A stretch of 64,000 nucleotides of DNA from Ruminiclostridium papyrosolvens DSM 2782 (lineage in GTDB: Bacteria > Bacillota > Clostridia > Acetivibrionales > DSM-1351). This document shows, piece after piece, positions 8,215-17,232 of this stretch. Position numbers and translations under genes: made by a program. Numbering within the stretch: the first letter of the stretch is position 1; each line of letters begins with the position of its first letter. Below the pieces are notes generated by a model, which was not told where the DNA came from, ran no database searches, and worked only from the letters and a program-made list of their open reading frames with translations. The DNA lies in the NCBI RefSeq assembly GCF_029318685.1, contig NZ_CP119677.1, positions 4,207,001 to 4,271,000 of the forward strand, given 5' to 3'.

Positions 8215-9486
8215 TTACTCTTGTGCGGGGAATTTTGTTATCAATCCGGTAAGATATTGCTTCATAATAACAAAATCTAAGGAATCTATTGAGCCGCTGG
8301 CATTTACATCTGCAACAGTTAAACCATTTTCAGCCGGAAATTTGGTTATTGCGCCCAGTAAATACTGTTTCAATAGTGAATAATCTATAGCATCAACACT
8401 ACCGTTGCCATCAAGATCACCATATATTACTTTAGGTACAGGAGTTGTAGCAAGCGCTGCTTGTACTGCATAATAAGCTGATTTTGGATTGTAGTTTTTA
8501 TCAAAGAGTAAAGCATTGTCTCTGCCCTGGAATGTTCCTGGTACCCAAGAATATTTATCAGTAAAGCCCCAGAATTGGATAGCCTTAACAGCAGGCTGTG
8601 CCATACATTTTTCAATGATATTCTTATAGTAACTGGCTTGTTTATCCAGCTCAGCCGAATTAGTATTGCTGGATACACGCACATCCATCTCGGTTATATA
8701 TATTTCAAGGCCTAAATCTGCAAAACGTTGCATATTCTTAGCGAAGTCATTATAGTCAATTGCATATTGTATATCCAGGTGCATCTGGAACCCAATACCA
8801 TCTACAGGTATGCCACGGCTCTTAAAGTCTTTGAGCATCTCATAGGCAGCGTTCGACTTAGGACCTGTATACTCAAGATTGTAATCATTGTATATTAGCT
8901 TAACAGAAGGATCAGCAGCACGAGCACGAATGAATGCTTTCTCGATATAGCTCTTACCCATAACTCTATACCAGAAGGAATTTCTGTAGGTTCCGTTGTC
9001 CTCAAAGCATTCATTAGCTACGTCCCAAATAGGAATCTTACCTTTGTAGTGGGCCATTACCTTGTCAATATGATTGTTCATTGCAGCTTCCATTGCGTTG
9101 GCATTAAGGTTCTGTACCCAGTTTGGAGTTTGATTGTACCAAACAAAGGTATGTCCATGAACTGTATAATTGTTAGCCTTAGCCCAGTTCACAAGCCTAT
9201 CCCCTTCTGTCCATGTAAAATTATTTTGTGAAGGTTCTAAGTCACTCCACTTCATACAATTTTCAGCAGTTACAATATTAAATTCCGGAGTAGCAGTGTT
9301 GAAAAACGTGGAATCCATGTTAGTGAACCCACTAGAGAACTCAGTTCCCACCATTACTCTGCTTTGAACATCCTTTAACCTTTTGCCTGTTGGAGTAGCT
9401 GCATTAACTGTCACTGAACACACCATCAGTGATGTCAGTAAAACAGAAAGCGCCACTGTTAAGGATTTGAAACTGTTTTTTTTCAT
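8215..9486 (-). CDS. Cellulosomal endo-1,4-beta-xylanase, GH10 plus type I dockerin
   Basis: This 423-residue secreted enzyme cleaves xylan backbones. A signal peptide covers about residues 1-29. The GH10 barrel spans about 35-350, with the acid/base Glu159 in WDVANE and the nucleophile Glu266 in ITEMD. HGHTFVWYNQTP is also typical of GH10. A type I dockerin follows from about residue 357 with two calcium-binding repeats, GDLDGNGSVDAIDYSLLKQY and ADVNASGSIDSLDFVIMKQY, which dock onto scaffoldin cohesins. It therefore works on the cell-surface cellulosome. GAGGAGAG precedes the ATG. It is a single-gene unit ended by the hairpin at 8152-8197. The short linker between domains is usual. Confidence 0.95.
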   Translation of the reverse strand: MKKNSFKSLTVALSVLLTSLMVCSVTVNAATPTGKRLKDVQSRVMVGTEFSSGFTNMDSTFFNTATPEFNIVTAENCMKWSDLEPSQNNFTWTEGDRLVNWAKANNYTVHGHTFVWYNQTPNWVQNLNANAMEAAMNNHIDKVMAHYKGKIPIWDVANECFEDNGTYRNSFWYRVMGKSYIEKAFIRARAADPSVKLIYNDYNLEYTGPKSNAAYEMLKDFKSRGIPVDGIGFQMHLDIQYAIDYNDFAKNMQRFADLGLEIYITEMDVRVSSNTNSAELDKQASYYKNIIEKCMAQPAVKAIQFWGFTDKYSWVPGTFQGRDNALLFDKNYNPKSAYYAVQAALATTPVPKVIYGDLDGNGSVDAIDYSLLKQYLLGAITKFPAENGLTVADVNASGSIDSLDFVIMKQYLTGLITKFPAQE

Positions 9487-9971
9487 AAATCAACTCTCCT
9501 CTTATTTTATTATAGTGCTTATGCAGATACCATATCTGCCCCTGCTAACCTATAGAAAATTATGTATTCTGTGTCCTCTAATGGTTGCAAGGCTTCTCTT
9601 GTGCTAAACAATATTGTGCCGGTATTAAACAAACAACCTTTACCTACTTTTCTTGAAGATTCACCTCCATTTATATTAATTTTTTTTATATTCAAATCTG
9701 AGGTTTTACAAATGACCCGTTAACCGGCAGTATCCGTATCTTTTGTTTCTCATTTTTGAAACATTGCTTACTATTTTCAGGGATATTCTCTACTGTTACA
9801 GAAGATGGTACAATGATAAGAATCTTACTTGTTGGTTTGAAATAATATCCGATGCATCGAATAAATAATTTGATTAGAAAATACTGCTATATAGCTATAA
9901 CTATATTATACTATATTTGGGTTGAATTTCAAATTGCCTCTGTATTTTTTATCAGGTGCAATTACCAAACC
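9487..9971. other. Intergenic region between xylanase and GntR gene
   Basis: This is the upstream region of the minus-strand xylanase gene. It contains a 7-bp inverted repeat, GCAGATA-CCA-TATCTGC, at 9523-9539, about 37 bases upstream of the xylanase ATG, which might bind a regulator. I found no convincing -35/-10 pair and no clear catabolite-response element. No real gene is visible. Confidence 0.4.
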
Positions 9972-9973
9972 TT

Positions 9974-9990
9974 ACCACCCTTGGTCTAGC
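9974..9990. promoter_or_regulatory. GntR/NagR-like half-site upstream of gntR
   Basis: ACCA-CCCT-TGGT at 9974-9985 is a short inverted repeat, and TTGGTCTAG (9981-9989) equals one half of the TTGGTCTAGACCAA-type operator bound by HutC/NagR-type GntR proteins. It lies about 80 bases upstream of the gntR start, so autoregulation is plausible. The other half-site is degenerate. Confidence 0.35.
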
Positions 9991-10068
9991 CTTTTTTTTG
10001 ATTGTATGTTAATATTTTTTTAGAAGAAGCAATATATAAAATATGTCAGATTATAAAGGCGTGAAAAA

Positions 10069-10803
10069 ATGTATATTGATAAAAAAAGCCCTATTCCGGC
10101 TTATTATCAACTAAAAAACAAAATTATAGAAAAGATAAACACCGGTGAGTATGCGGAAAATTCTCTGATTCCCTCAGAAAGAGAATTAAGCGACTCCTTA
10201 GGCATCAGTCGTATGACTGTTCGTCAGGCATTGACACAATTGGTACAGGAAGGCACACTGTACAGGGAAAAAGGTAAAGGAACCTTTGTTTCAAAATCCA
10301 AACTGGCTCAGAGAAATATTACTAGTTTTTCCCAAACAGTAAAGAACAAAGGTATGCTGCCAATGACCAAGGTTCTCCGTCTCGAAAAGATAAAAGCGCC
10401 GGATAACATTCTGAAAATATTGGAATTAGACGACAATGACTGGGTATACAATATTAAAAGACTGAGATTTGCCAATAACAAACCTGTGGCAATAGAAGAA
10501 AATTTCATACCTGAAAAGTACTGTCCCAACTTGGATAACTGTAATTTGACAGAATCACTGTACACGATATTGACAGAAGAATATTCATATAAAATTGATT
10601 ACCTTGAAAATGTTATAGAGGCAGGCAAAGCATCTGTTGAAGATAAGGAACTTCTCAAAATTGCCTCCGGTACTCCTGTATTAAAAATCAGCTCTGTTGT
10701 TCACACTGATTCCAACCTGAAATTGCTTTATGAAGACTCTAAATATCGTTCTGATGAATATAAATACAATGTCTTTGTTTATAATAATAAAACTCCCCAA
10801 TAA
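10069..10803 (+). CDS. GntR family regulator, HutC/NagR subfamily
   Basis: This 244-residue repressor type has a winged-helix domain at about residues 5-75, including LIPSERELSDSLGISRMTVRQAL, the signature of GntR recognition helices. A UTRA effector domain follows at about 95-235. NagR/YvoA and DasR proteins of this subfamily sense amino-sugar phosphates. The next two + strand genes encode an amino-sugar SIS enzyme and a PIG-L deacetylase. A palindrome just upstream of them (10889-10902) resembles the NagR-type operator, so this protein is very likely their local repressor. The ribosome binding site (AAAGGCG) is weak. A terminator separates the gene from its neighbour. Confidence 0.88.
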   Translation: MYIDKKSPIPAYYQLKNKIIEKINTGEYAENSLIPSERELSDSLGISRMTVRQALTQLVQEGTLYREKGKGTFVSKSKLAQRNITSFSQTVKNKGMLPMTKVLRLEKIKAPDNILKILELDDNDWVYNIKRLRFANNKPVAIEENFIPEKYCPNLDNCNLTESLYTILTEEYSYKIDYLENVIEAGKASVEDKELLKIASGTPVLKISSVVHTDSNLKLLYEDSKYRSDEYKYNVFVYNNKTPQ

Positions 10804-10840
10804 CGAAGCAGTTTCACCATTGCCTCGTTATTGGTTTTAT
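10797..10840 (+). terminator. Intrinsic terminator after gntR
   Basis: CCAATAACGA (10797-10806, overlapping the stop codon) pairs with TCGTTATTGG (10825-10834), followed by TTTTAT. The stem and short U-run fit a modest intrinsic terminator. Confidence 0.65.
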
Positions 10841-10852
10841 AATAAAATCAGC

Positions 10853-10886
10853 TTGACTTTATAGCAGTCAGATGCTAAATTATAAT
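10853..10886 (+). promoter_or_regulatory. Promoter of the amino-sugar SIS/PIG-L operon
   Basis: TTGACT (10853-10858) is followed after 17 bases by TAAATT (10876-10881), and an overlapping TATAAT lies at 10881-10886. Transcription should start just upstream of or inside the palindrome at 10889-10902. Confidence 0.55.
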
Positions 10887-10888
10887 TA

Positions 10889-10902
10889 ACTGGTATATAC
10901 CT
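10889..10902. promoter_or_regulatory. Candidate GntR (NagR-like) operator
   Basis: ACTGGTATATACCT contains the perfect 10-base palindrome GGTATATACC (10892-10901). It resembles known NagR/YvoA sites of the form TGGTATAGACCA and sits right after the -10 element, the classical repressor position. Confidence 0.6.
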
Positions 10903-10953
10903 CTATACATATATACAAATTATAATAAATACATAGGATTGTGAGGAATGGTT

Positions 10954-12003
10954 ATGACAAATACGACAAAAATGTGGCAAGAAATACTGGAACAACCAAG
11001 TGTTCTTGAAAGGTGCAAGAGTTCAAGCGAAGCTGTTATATTAAATATAGTTGAACACTTGAAAAAGCAACATATTGAATCTGTAGTAATTGCAGCAAGA
11101 GGTACTTCAGATCATGCAGGAGTATATGCAAAATACATTATTGAATACGCTTTGGAAATACCGGTAGCACTGGCTGCGCCTTCTATATTTACTACCTACG
11201 GCAAGCATTTAAATATGAAAAACTGCCTGGTAATAGGAATATCCCAGTCAGGAAAAGCTGCTGACGTTCTTGAGGTTATAAAAAGTGCAAATAGCTGCGG
11301 CGCAACAACAGTCAGTATCACTAATGATACTCAGTCTCCCCTTGCCACTGAATCAAGGTTCCATCTTTTCTGCAATGCAGGTCTTGAAAAAAGTGTAGCG
11401 GCAACAAAAACATTTACATCTCAGCTATATCTTATAGCTCTGCTGGTTGCCGCATGGTCCGGTAATGAGACTATGGAAAAGGAGCTTTCTCTTATTCCCA
11501 AAAACATCACTAAAGTTATTCTAACTTCTGCCGAGCATATTAAAAACAAGGCTGAACGCTATCTTTATATGAATGAATGTTTTATACTTACCAGAGGTAT
11601 GAATTATTCAATAGCCCTTGAAGCAGCACTAAAAATCCAAGAAACCTCTTATGTACGTGCAAAGGCCTATTCAGTATCTGATTTTCACCACGGCCCCTTT
11701 GCCATGATTGAAAAGGATATGCCGGTTTTTGTATATGCTCCCCAAGGGCCTGCTTTAAAGGATATCATTGAGATGATTAATAAATTGAAGGAGTGTCAGG
11801 CCGAAATTATAGTTATTTCCAATAGCAAGGAAGTACTTGAAATGGGTAACTGTTCCTTTGAAATTCCACAAACTGATAATGATATGATTTCTCCGTTTTA
11901 TAACGTGGTTATAGCCCAGATGTTTGCATGTAACCTATCACTGACAAAAGGCTTAAACCCCGATTGTCCCAGAGGTCTTAACAAAGTAACAATTACTAAG
12001 TAA
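10954..12003 (+). CDS. SIS-domain sugar isomerase/amino-sugar-6-phosphate deaminase (GlmS C-terminal type)
   Basis: The protein has two tandem SIS domains, as in the isomerase half of GlmS, with no glutaminase domain. Sugar-phosphate motifs are visible: ARGTSDHAG near residue 50, GISQSGKAADVLEV near 95, and SVAATKTFTSQL near 150. ALEAALKIQETSYVRAKAYSVSDFHHGP near 230 is the conserved GlmS/NagB2 segment. Such stand-alone proteins (about 345 residues) are usually GlcN-6-P deaminases or related isomerases. The start is taken at the ATG at 10954, spaced 7 bases from GTGAGG; the ATG at 10948 is too close. It is followed after 14 bases by the PIG-L gene, which suggests deacetylation followed by deamination. 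Confidence 0.82.
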   Translation: MTNTTKMWQEILEQPSVLERCKSSSEAVILNIVEHLKKQHIESVVIAARGTSDHAGVYAKYIIEYALEIPVALAAPSIFTTYGKHLNMKNCLVIGISQSGKAADVLEVIKSANSCGATTVSITNDTQSPLATESRFHLFCNAGLEKSVAATKTFTSQLYLIALLVAAWSGNETMEKELSLIPKNITKVILTSAEHIKNKAERYLYMNECFILTRGMNYSIALEAALKIQETSYVRAKAYSVSDFHHGPFAMIEKDMPVFVYAPQGPALKDIIEMINKLKECQAEIIVISNSKEVLEMGNCSFEIPQTDNDMISPFYNVVIAQMFACNLSLTKGLNPDCPRGLNKVTITK

Positions 12004-12017
12004 CAGGAGCGTGTACT

Positions 12018-12866
12018 ATGGAATTAAAAAATAAAGGTGCTGAATTCTACATTCCGGATAACAAGCAGTTAGATGAAGCTATCGTCAGAACTACACATAT
12101 GGCTGTCTCGGCACATCAGGACGATATTGAATTTATGGCTCAGGATGGTATTCTCGAATGCTTCGGCAAGGAAGATAAATGGTTTTATTCCGTAGTTGTA
12201 ACAAATGGCGCAGGCAGCCCACGGGCTGGCCTGTACGCCGAATATACCGATGAACAAATGCAAACAGTTCGAAGGCTTGAACAGAAAAAGGCTGCCTTTG
12301 TGGGTGAATACGGAGCTTTGGCATTGCTTGACTATAACAGTGCTGATGTGAAAAACCCCAAAAATACAGCTTTGGTCAACGAACTAAAAGAATTAATTTC
12401 TGCTGCAAAGCCAAAGGTTATCTATACACACAATCTTGCTGATAAGCATGACACCCATTTAGGTGTAGTTGCAAAGGTCATTCATGCTTTAAGAGAGCTG
12501 CCTGCCGACGTTCAGCCCCAAAAGCTGTACGGCTGCGAAGTATGGAGAAGTCTTGACTGGATGAATGATGAGGAAAAAGCGGTTTTCGATGTTTCAGCGC
12601 ACCCAAATATAGCAGCCTCACTCCTTGGTGTTTTTGATTCACAGATATGTGGCGGAAAGAGATACGATTTAGCTACAACCGGCAGAAGGCTTGCCAATGC
12701 TACCTACTACGCCTCACACGGAACAGATACAGCTTCTTCTTTGATGTATGCAATGGATTTGACTCCTTTAATTCAAAATCCAGACATGGATATAATGGAT
12801 TATGTATTTGGATATATTGACAGATTTAAAGCTGATGTTAAAGACAGACTTTCCAATATACTTTAG
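12018..12866 (+). CDS. PIG-L (LmbE) family zinc deacetylase
   Basis: This 282-residue protein has the family metal motif as AHQDDIE (usual form AHPDDxE) near residue 38, and a distal HTHL (DKHDTHLGVV) near residue 145 that would give the third zinc ligand. PIG-L enzymes remove N-acetyl groups from GlcNAc-type substrates. Placed right after the SIS deaminase-like gene and under the GntR repressor, it most likely deacetylates an N-acetyl-amino sugar, replacing a NagA-type enzyme. GGAG precedes the ATG. There is no signal peptide, so it acts in the cytoplasm. The exact substrate (free, phosphorylated or disaccharide) is not shown by the sequence. Confidence 0.85.
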   Translation: MELKNKGAEFYIPDNKQLDEAIVRTTHMAVSAHQDDIEFMAQDGILECFGKEDKWFYSVVVTNGAGSPRAGLYAEYTDEQMQTVRRLEQKKAAFVGEYGALALLDYNSADVKNPKNTALVNELKELISAAKPKVIYTHNLADKHDTHLGVVAKVIHALRELPADVQPQKLYGCEVWRSLDWMNDEEKAVFDVSAHPNIAASLLGVFDSQICGGKRYDLATTGRRLANATYYASHGTDTASSLMYAMDLTPLIQNPDMDIMDYVFGYIDRFKADVKDRLSNIL

Positions 12867-12895
12867 CTTTTAAAAAAATAAGTCATAACCACGTT

Positions 12896-13450
12896 CTAAT
12901 CCGGATAGAAAATAACCATATCAAGCAAACAATTTGCCCCTCCGGTGTTTTTATAACTGTGGGGTTCATCGGCTTTGAACCGTATTGCTTTCCCTTCATG
13001 GACAACAAAACTCTTTTCGCCTACAGTAACTGTCAGTTCTCCACTGTACACTGTTAAAAACTCTTGCACACCTTGTAAATGAGGCTCTGTTGATAAATAT
13101 CCATTCGTTTGAAATTCCAAAGAATATATTTCAAAGCGACGAGTGCTGTCAAAAGAAAAAGTTGGATAAATTCTTACTCTCCCTTCATCTTCAAGCAATG
13201 GTTTAAGATTTTTAATATCTACTATTTCAACATTCGTTTCTGTATGATTGACTAATTGCGAAAAAGATACTTTTAGCCCGTTTGCAATTTTCCACATAGT
13301 TGATACTGTTGGGTTTACTTCACAACGCTCAATTTGACCAAGCATACTTTTACTCACGCCCGAAAGCTTTGCCACTGTATCAAGGCTCAGCTTTTTTTCT
13401 TCTCTTACTCTTTTTAAGTTCTCAGAAATTATGTTACTAAGATTATCCAT
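12896..13450 (-). CDS. XRE-type HTH regulator with C-terminal cupin domain
   Basis: The 184-residue protein has an XRE helix-turn-helix at about residues 8-65 (LSLDTVAKLSGVSKSMLGQIE) and a small cupin domain at about 105-180 (LQGVQEFLTVYSGELTV and KADEPHSYKN). This architecture is common in local regulators of amino-acid or polyamine metabolism and efflux. It is divergent from the LysE-type exporter at 13586, with two inverted repeats between them, so it probably controls that exporter and itself. AGGAGG precedes the ATG. The ligand of the cupin is unknown. Confidence 0.88.
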   Translation of the reverse strand: MDNLSNIISENLKRVREEKKLSLDTVAKLSGVSKSMLGQIERCEVNPTVSTMWKIANGLKVSFSQLVNHTETNVEIVDIKNLKPLLEDEGRVRIYPTFSFDSTRRFEIYSLEFQTNGYLSTEPHLQGVQEFLTVYSGELTVTVGEKSFVVHEGKAIRFKADEPHSYKNTGGANCLLDMVIFYPD

Positions 13451-13487
13451 AAAAACACCTCCTATTCAATTGACAATATAATGCACG

Positions 13488-13536
13488 TATGATACCATCA
13501 TAGTGCACGACGCAATATACTGTACACTTTGTGTAC
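13488..13536. promoter_or_regulatory. Two inverted repeats in the divergent xre/lysE-type intergenic region
   Basis: TATGAT-ACC-ATCATA (13488-13502) and GTACAC-TTT-GTGTAC (13522-13536) are perfect 6-bp inverted repeats, each with a 3-base centre. They lie between the divergent starts at 13450 and 13586. They are candidate binding sites for the XRE-cupin protein. Confidence 0.45.
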
Positions 13537-13585
13537 TATAAAGTGTATCACGAGGAATTTATGAAGTAAAGAGGTGAATCTTTTA

Positions 13586-14182
13586 ATGGCAAATCTTTTG
13601 GAATTTTTATCATATGTTTTTGTATCCAATATTTCTCCGGGGCCGAATGCAATCCTATCAATGTCCCATGCCGGAAAGTTTGGATTTAAGAAAAGTGTCC
13701 TATTTAATTTTGGCGTATCTACAGGTGTATTCGTTGTACTGCTTTTATGTGGCTTTTTCAGCCGGATTATATTTGATATTTTTCCTGACTTGCAGCCAAT
13801 TATGGTTTGGGTTGGAGCCTCATATATATTGTGGTTAGCTTGGAATACACTCAGAAGCAATCCTGATACAAAAAGCAATTACAACGAAGAAAAAGGAAAT
13901 TTATTTTTTAAGGGTGTTGTTTTGCAATTTGTAAATCCCAATACGATTTTATATGGAATAACTGTTTTCTCAACATTTATTCTACCGCAATACAGATCAC
14001 CTCTAATTTTAATAATGTTTTGTATTCCGCTTTCTTTTGCTTCCTTTTTCTGTACAGCTTGTTGGACTGTGTTTGGCGTAGTATTTCAAAAAATAATTTC
14101 AAAGCATACAAAAATTGTTAATGCTCTTTTGGCATTGTTGTTAGCATATTGTGCTGTTTCCTTAGTTATAAAAACACTTTAG
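13586..14182 (+). CDS. LysE family amino-acid exporter
   Basis: This 198-residue integral membrane protein has about six hydrophobic segments. Near the N terminus is NISPGPNAILSMSHAGKFG, matching the 'PGP' loop of LysE/RhtB exporters, and the length fits (about 200). It likely exports an amino acid or related metabolite. The ATG at 13586 is preferred because GAGGTG is 9 bases upstream; an in-frame GTG at 13574 overlaps that site. It is divergent from the XRE-cupin regulator, which probably controls it. Confidence 0.85.
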   Translation: MANLLEFLSYVFVSNISPGPNAILSMSHAGKFGFKKSVLFNFGVSTGVFVVLLLCGFFSRIIFDIFPDLQPIMVWVGASYILWLAWNTLRSNPDTKSNYNEEKGNLFFKGVVLQFVNPNTILYGITVFSTFILPQYRSPLILIMFCIPLSFASFFCTACWTVFGVVFQKIISKHTKIVNALLALLLAYCAVSLVIKTL

Positions 14183-14260
14183 ATACATTGATGAATTAAC
14201 AAGAAAAAAATTACAAGCTTTCCGGAACCACATGTAGCACAGTAGCATTCGTTACACAAA

Positions 14261-14303
14261 AAAAAGTGCCGGAATTACTTTGAATGTAATTCCGGCACTT
14301 TTT
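14261..14303. terminator. Bidirectional intrinsic terminator
   Basis: An 18-bp perfect stem (14261-14278 with 14286-14303, core GTGCCGGAATTAC) with a 7-base loop has A-runs on the left and T-runs on the right. It ends both the + strand LysE-type gene and the long minus-strand series ending at 14333. Confidence 0.9.
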
Positions 14304-14332
14304 ATTTTTATATGAAGGGTAAATGGGATTTG

Positions 14333-17218
14333 TTATTTTAAAATTACTTCTGCCGGGGCAGCTGTTGCTGACTGTAAATACATAGTCTCTCCAATGAGTC
14401 TTTCAACAGCTACAGCTGTGTAGCTTGCATTTGCTGTCGGCGCTGTCTGGAGGGTTGCTGTACCATCTGCTTCTGTTCTGGCTCTTCCTATCCAGGTTGC
14501 TCCGTCATAAAAATCTACTATTACATTGCCTAAGATTTTACTTTCATCGTTAACTGTAGCTGTCAAGCTGACCTGTTCACCTGAGGTAACTTCATTTTTG
14601 TCTGCCGTAACAGCAACATTCATCAGCTTTTGTGAGTACATAGCATGAGCATTATCAGCTTCTTTGATGATTCCGAAATATCTGCCCATCCAGTACGGTA
14701 TAGTGAATACCAGACCGCCTTCCATTTCACCTGTTGCGTAATTAAAGTTTGAATTAGCAGTATAGTTTCCGTTAGCTGACTCAAACGGGTTATTATTGTT
14801 TTTGTGTATGTATCTCTCATCCGGTGCAACAGCATAGTTCATCTGAATATTATCATCTCTGTCGCCGGGCTCTATATACAGTACATCCTGTCTGTTGTTC
14901 TGTACTGCAAAATCAACTCTGTACTGAGGCATACGATACAGGAATCTAACCGCAGATTTCAGGTCAACTGTTGTATCTTCCGGGTGAGCCATCTGATATA
15001 AAAATGTGTAAGATGGATTTTCTTCACGCTTCTCATTTTCATACCACTGGTCATAGGCTTCCACTATCTGTGCATATCTTGCAGGGTCTTTTTCCTGAAG
15101 AATCAGCTGGAATACCGGCAGCCAGCCCAGATTTTCATCAGAGTAGTTAATGTACTGGGTCCAGTCGTTGTGTATTGTTGCATTTATATTGGAATCATCC
15201 TCCACATCACCTGAATATGGTGGATTTGCAGGGTCTATTACTTTATTGTCATTGATTCCGTATGCATTTGTAGCCTGACGGATTAATCTTCTCTGTATGT
15301 ACTCCTTAGCAACCTGAATATATCCTTTAGGGCTTTCAAAAGGCTCCTCTTTACTGTAGCTTGCCTCATATGCCATGTCATATGCCTTCTGGAAGTTTGC
15401 TATATCCTCTACATGTGCAGGATTTGTCACATTAATAGCGGTTTTCAGCATTGCCATTATCTGCAGAACATTCAGTGGTCCGTCTTCAAAGCCGTAGGAA
15501 AGTGCATCCTCTCCAGCTTCATCCACTCCAACATGATTTGCCCATACAGCCTGCTTTTCCATAGTTGACAAACCGTCATTGAAGTACTTGGACAACCATC
15601 TTGACCACTGTGTTGATTTCCCGGTTGCATCTTCTACATAATAATGGTCATCTTTAAGTATTAGTTTTGTCATTTTTCTTGTTGTATCTGAAATGAGGGA
15701 TTTGAGTTCAGCCAGTTGAGGGTCACTATCATCATCACAGAGATAGTTATATGCTGCAAAAAACAATCCGTAATGCCCATCAACCTCATCAGAAGAGGTA
15801 TCTGCCTTGTAAACTATCTGATTCTGGTCAATATATCCGTCTGCCCCTATTGCACTGGTAGGGAACAAGTCATTGAATATCTTTGGTATTTTTTCATAAA
15901 CAGGTACGGTAAGCTGAAATAATGGTTTATTTGCAGCATTGGTGGAACTGTCTACCACATTATATTTATTATTGGTTGCAGTAGTTATGACAGGGAGTAC
16001 CTGATATACCTCCTGTGACTTCTCAACCTTTGTCTTTATATCCGTTCCAAGCTTTGCTCCGTCATCCCGTGTGAGATTTAGTTCATCAATGGCCGCCTGG
16101 CTAAGTCCAAGACCATTATAATTCATTACATCATAGCCGCCTGACGGGAAAAGCCTTGAGCCTTTCTTAGTCATGGCATCCTTTGTAACACGTACAATTC
16201 CATATCCTATTGGGTCTTTGCCCTCACTATTCTTCATACTGGGGATAATTCCATTTGGATTTGCTTGTCCGATTACAGTATGAAACCATAAGCCGTTTTG
16301 TGACTGCAAGCCATAATCAGTACCATCGGAAGTCTGAGCTGCTGCTTCACTGGTCAGCATAAAGGAGCGGCATGGGAAACCGTTATCCCTTCCTGAAACA
16401 TAGTCCAGCAGTAGAACTGCCTTGCTGGCTCTGAGGGCAGCAGCCTTTGCTCCGGCAATCTCCGCCTTTTGAAGTTCAGTAGCATTTGAGCCATACTGCT
16501 CCTTTAAGGTTTTATACCTGAAAATCTCTCCTATTGCATACATTGCTGTCCACAAACCGTCATTATCACTGGTTTTGGCGCTGCTTACATAATTTCCGGT
16601 TTCGGAGCCATAGTTAACAGCTGTGGAGGCAGAATCGGAGAATGTAAATCCGGCTCCTTCTACCAAACCAAACCTGTCATTTAAATCATTTGTCATCTTT
16701 GAGTATACATATGTCTTTTCAAGCATAGTCTTCTCAGGCATAGCAATATGAGTAACACCGCTTGCTGTTTTAACCCATACACCGCCTTTGTTATCGCTGG
16801 CTACAGCCGTTACAACATCATCTCCGCCATACAGATAGCGTGGGCCTGCCATATACTGTACAATATCTCTGGAATCCTTCTGCTTAAAATCAACTCTCTG
16901 AAGTCCGTTAAGAGTTCCAATCCAGTAAACACCGTTTGCATCTTTAACAGCACACTTTACATCACCTATTACAGCTTTAGGAAGATAATCCAGTGCGTCA
17001 GGGTTTTCCACCCATTGAATATCTGACGGAATACCTGCATCCCCTGTTTTATAGTAAGTCATTTCCTTAGTTTGAGCAGACTCAAGCTGTACAGCACTAA
17101 ATGCTGCCCCGGGAAGGGTACCTCCGGCTGCAAAAGCGCCGGATACCGGTCCCGTCAATAACATAGCTGTAGTTAATATACCAGAGAGTAACTTTAAACT
17201 TTTCTTATTATTAATCAT
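14333..17218 (-). CDS. Secreted propeller/alpha-toroid-like surface protein, copy 3
   Basis: This 961-residue exported protein (signal peptide about 1-31) belongs to a three-member family in this operon. Two propeller-blade-like segments follow the signal: WIGTLNGLQRVDF and GGVWVKTASGVTHIAM, about residues 95-165. A long helical middle (about 200-750) carries family-wide patches such as NDGLWTAMYAIGEIFRYKTL, TSSDEVDGHYGLFFAAY, STQWSRWLSKYFNDG, YGFEDGPLN and HNDWTQYINYSDENLGWLP. These are typical of an (alpha/alpha) toroid but not assigned by me to a family. An Ig-like domain ends the protein (about 865-961). Unlike copies 1 and 2 it lacks the C-terminal blade pair. GGAGG precedes the ATG. It may be a polysaccharide-acting enzyme; this is inference. 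Confidence 0.7.
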   Translation of the reverse strand: MINNKKSLKLLSGILTTAMLLTGPVSGAFAAGGTLPGAAFSAVQLESAQTKEMTYYKTGDAGIPSDIQWVENPDALDYLPKAVIGDVKCAVKDANGVYWIGTLNGLQRVDFKQKDSRDIVQYMAGPRYLYGGDDVVTAVASDNKGGVWVKTASGVTHIAMPEKTMLEKTYVYSKMTNDLNDRFGLVEGAGFTFSDSASTAVNYGSETGNYVSSAKTSDNDGLWTAMYAIGEIFRYKTLKEQYGSNATELQKAEIAGAKAAALRASKAVLLLDYVSGRDNGFPCRSFMLTSEAAAQTSDGTDYGLQSQNGLWFHTVIGQANPNGIIPSMKNSEGKDPIGYGIVRVTKDAMTKKGSRLFPSGGYDVMNYNGLGLSQAAIDELNLTRDDGAKLGTDIKTKVEKSQEVYQVLPVITTATNNKYNVVDSSTNAANKPLFQLTVPVYEKIPKIFNDLFPTSAIGADGYIDQNQIVYKADTSSDEVDGHYGLFFAAYNYLCDDDSDPQLAELKSLISDTTRKMTKLILKDDHYYVEDATGKSTQWSRWLSKYFNDGLSTMEKQAVWANHVGVDEAGEDALSYGFEDGPLNVLQIMAMLKTAINVTNPAHVEDIANFQKAYDMAYEASYSKEEPFESPKGYIQVAKEYIQRRLIRQATNAYGINDNKVIDPANPPYSGDVEDDSNINATIHNDWTQYINYSDENLGWLPVFQLILQEKDPARYAQIVEAYDQWYENEKREENPSYTFLYQMAHPEDTTVDLKSAVRFLYRMPQYRVDFAVQNNRQDVLYIEPGDRDDNIQMNYAVAPDERYIHKNNNNPFESANGNYTANSNFNYATGEMEGGLVFTIPYWMGRYFGIIKEADNAHAMYSQKLMNVAVTADKNEVTSGEQVSLTATVNDESKILGNVIVDFYDGATWIGRARTEADGTATLQTAPTANASYTAVAVERLIGETMYLQSATAAPAEVILK

Positions 17219-17232
17219 GTATTTAACCCTCC

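Noticed and set aside
9509..9514. TATAAT-like box just upstream of the xylanase gene
   Set aside because: It lies only about 22 bases from the ATG with no -35 at the right distance, so transcription from it would leave almost no ribosome site.
9480..9680. A minus-strand frame upstream of the xylanase encodes a protein-like stretch (LFSTREALQPLEDTEYIIFYR)
   Set aside because: No ATG or GTG starts this frame; only a TTG without a ribosome site is available, so it is probably chance.
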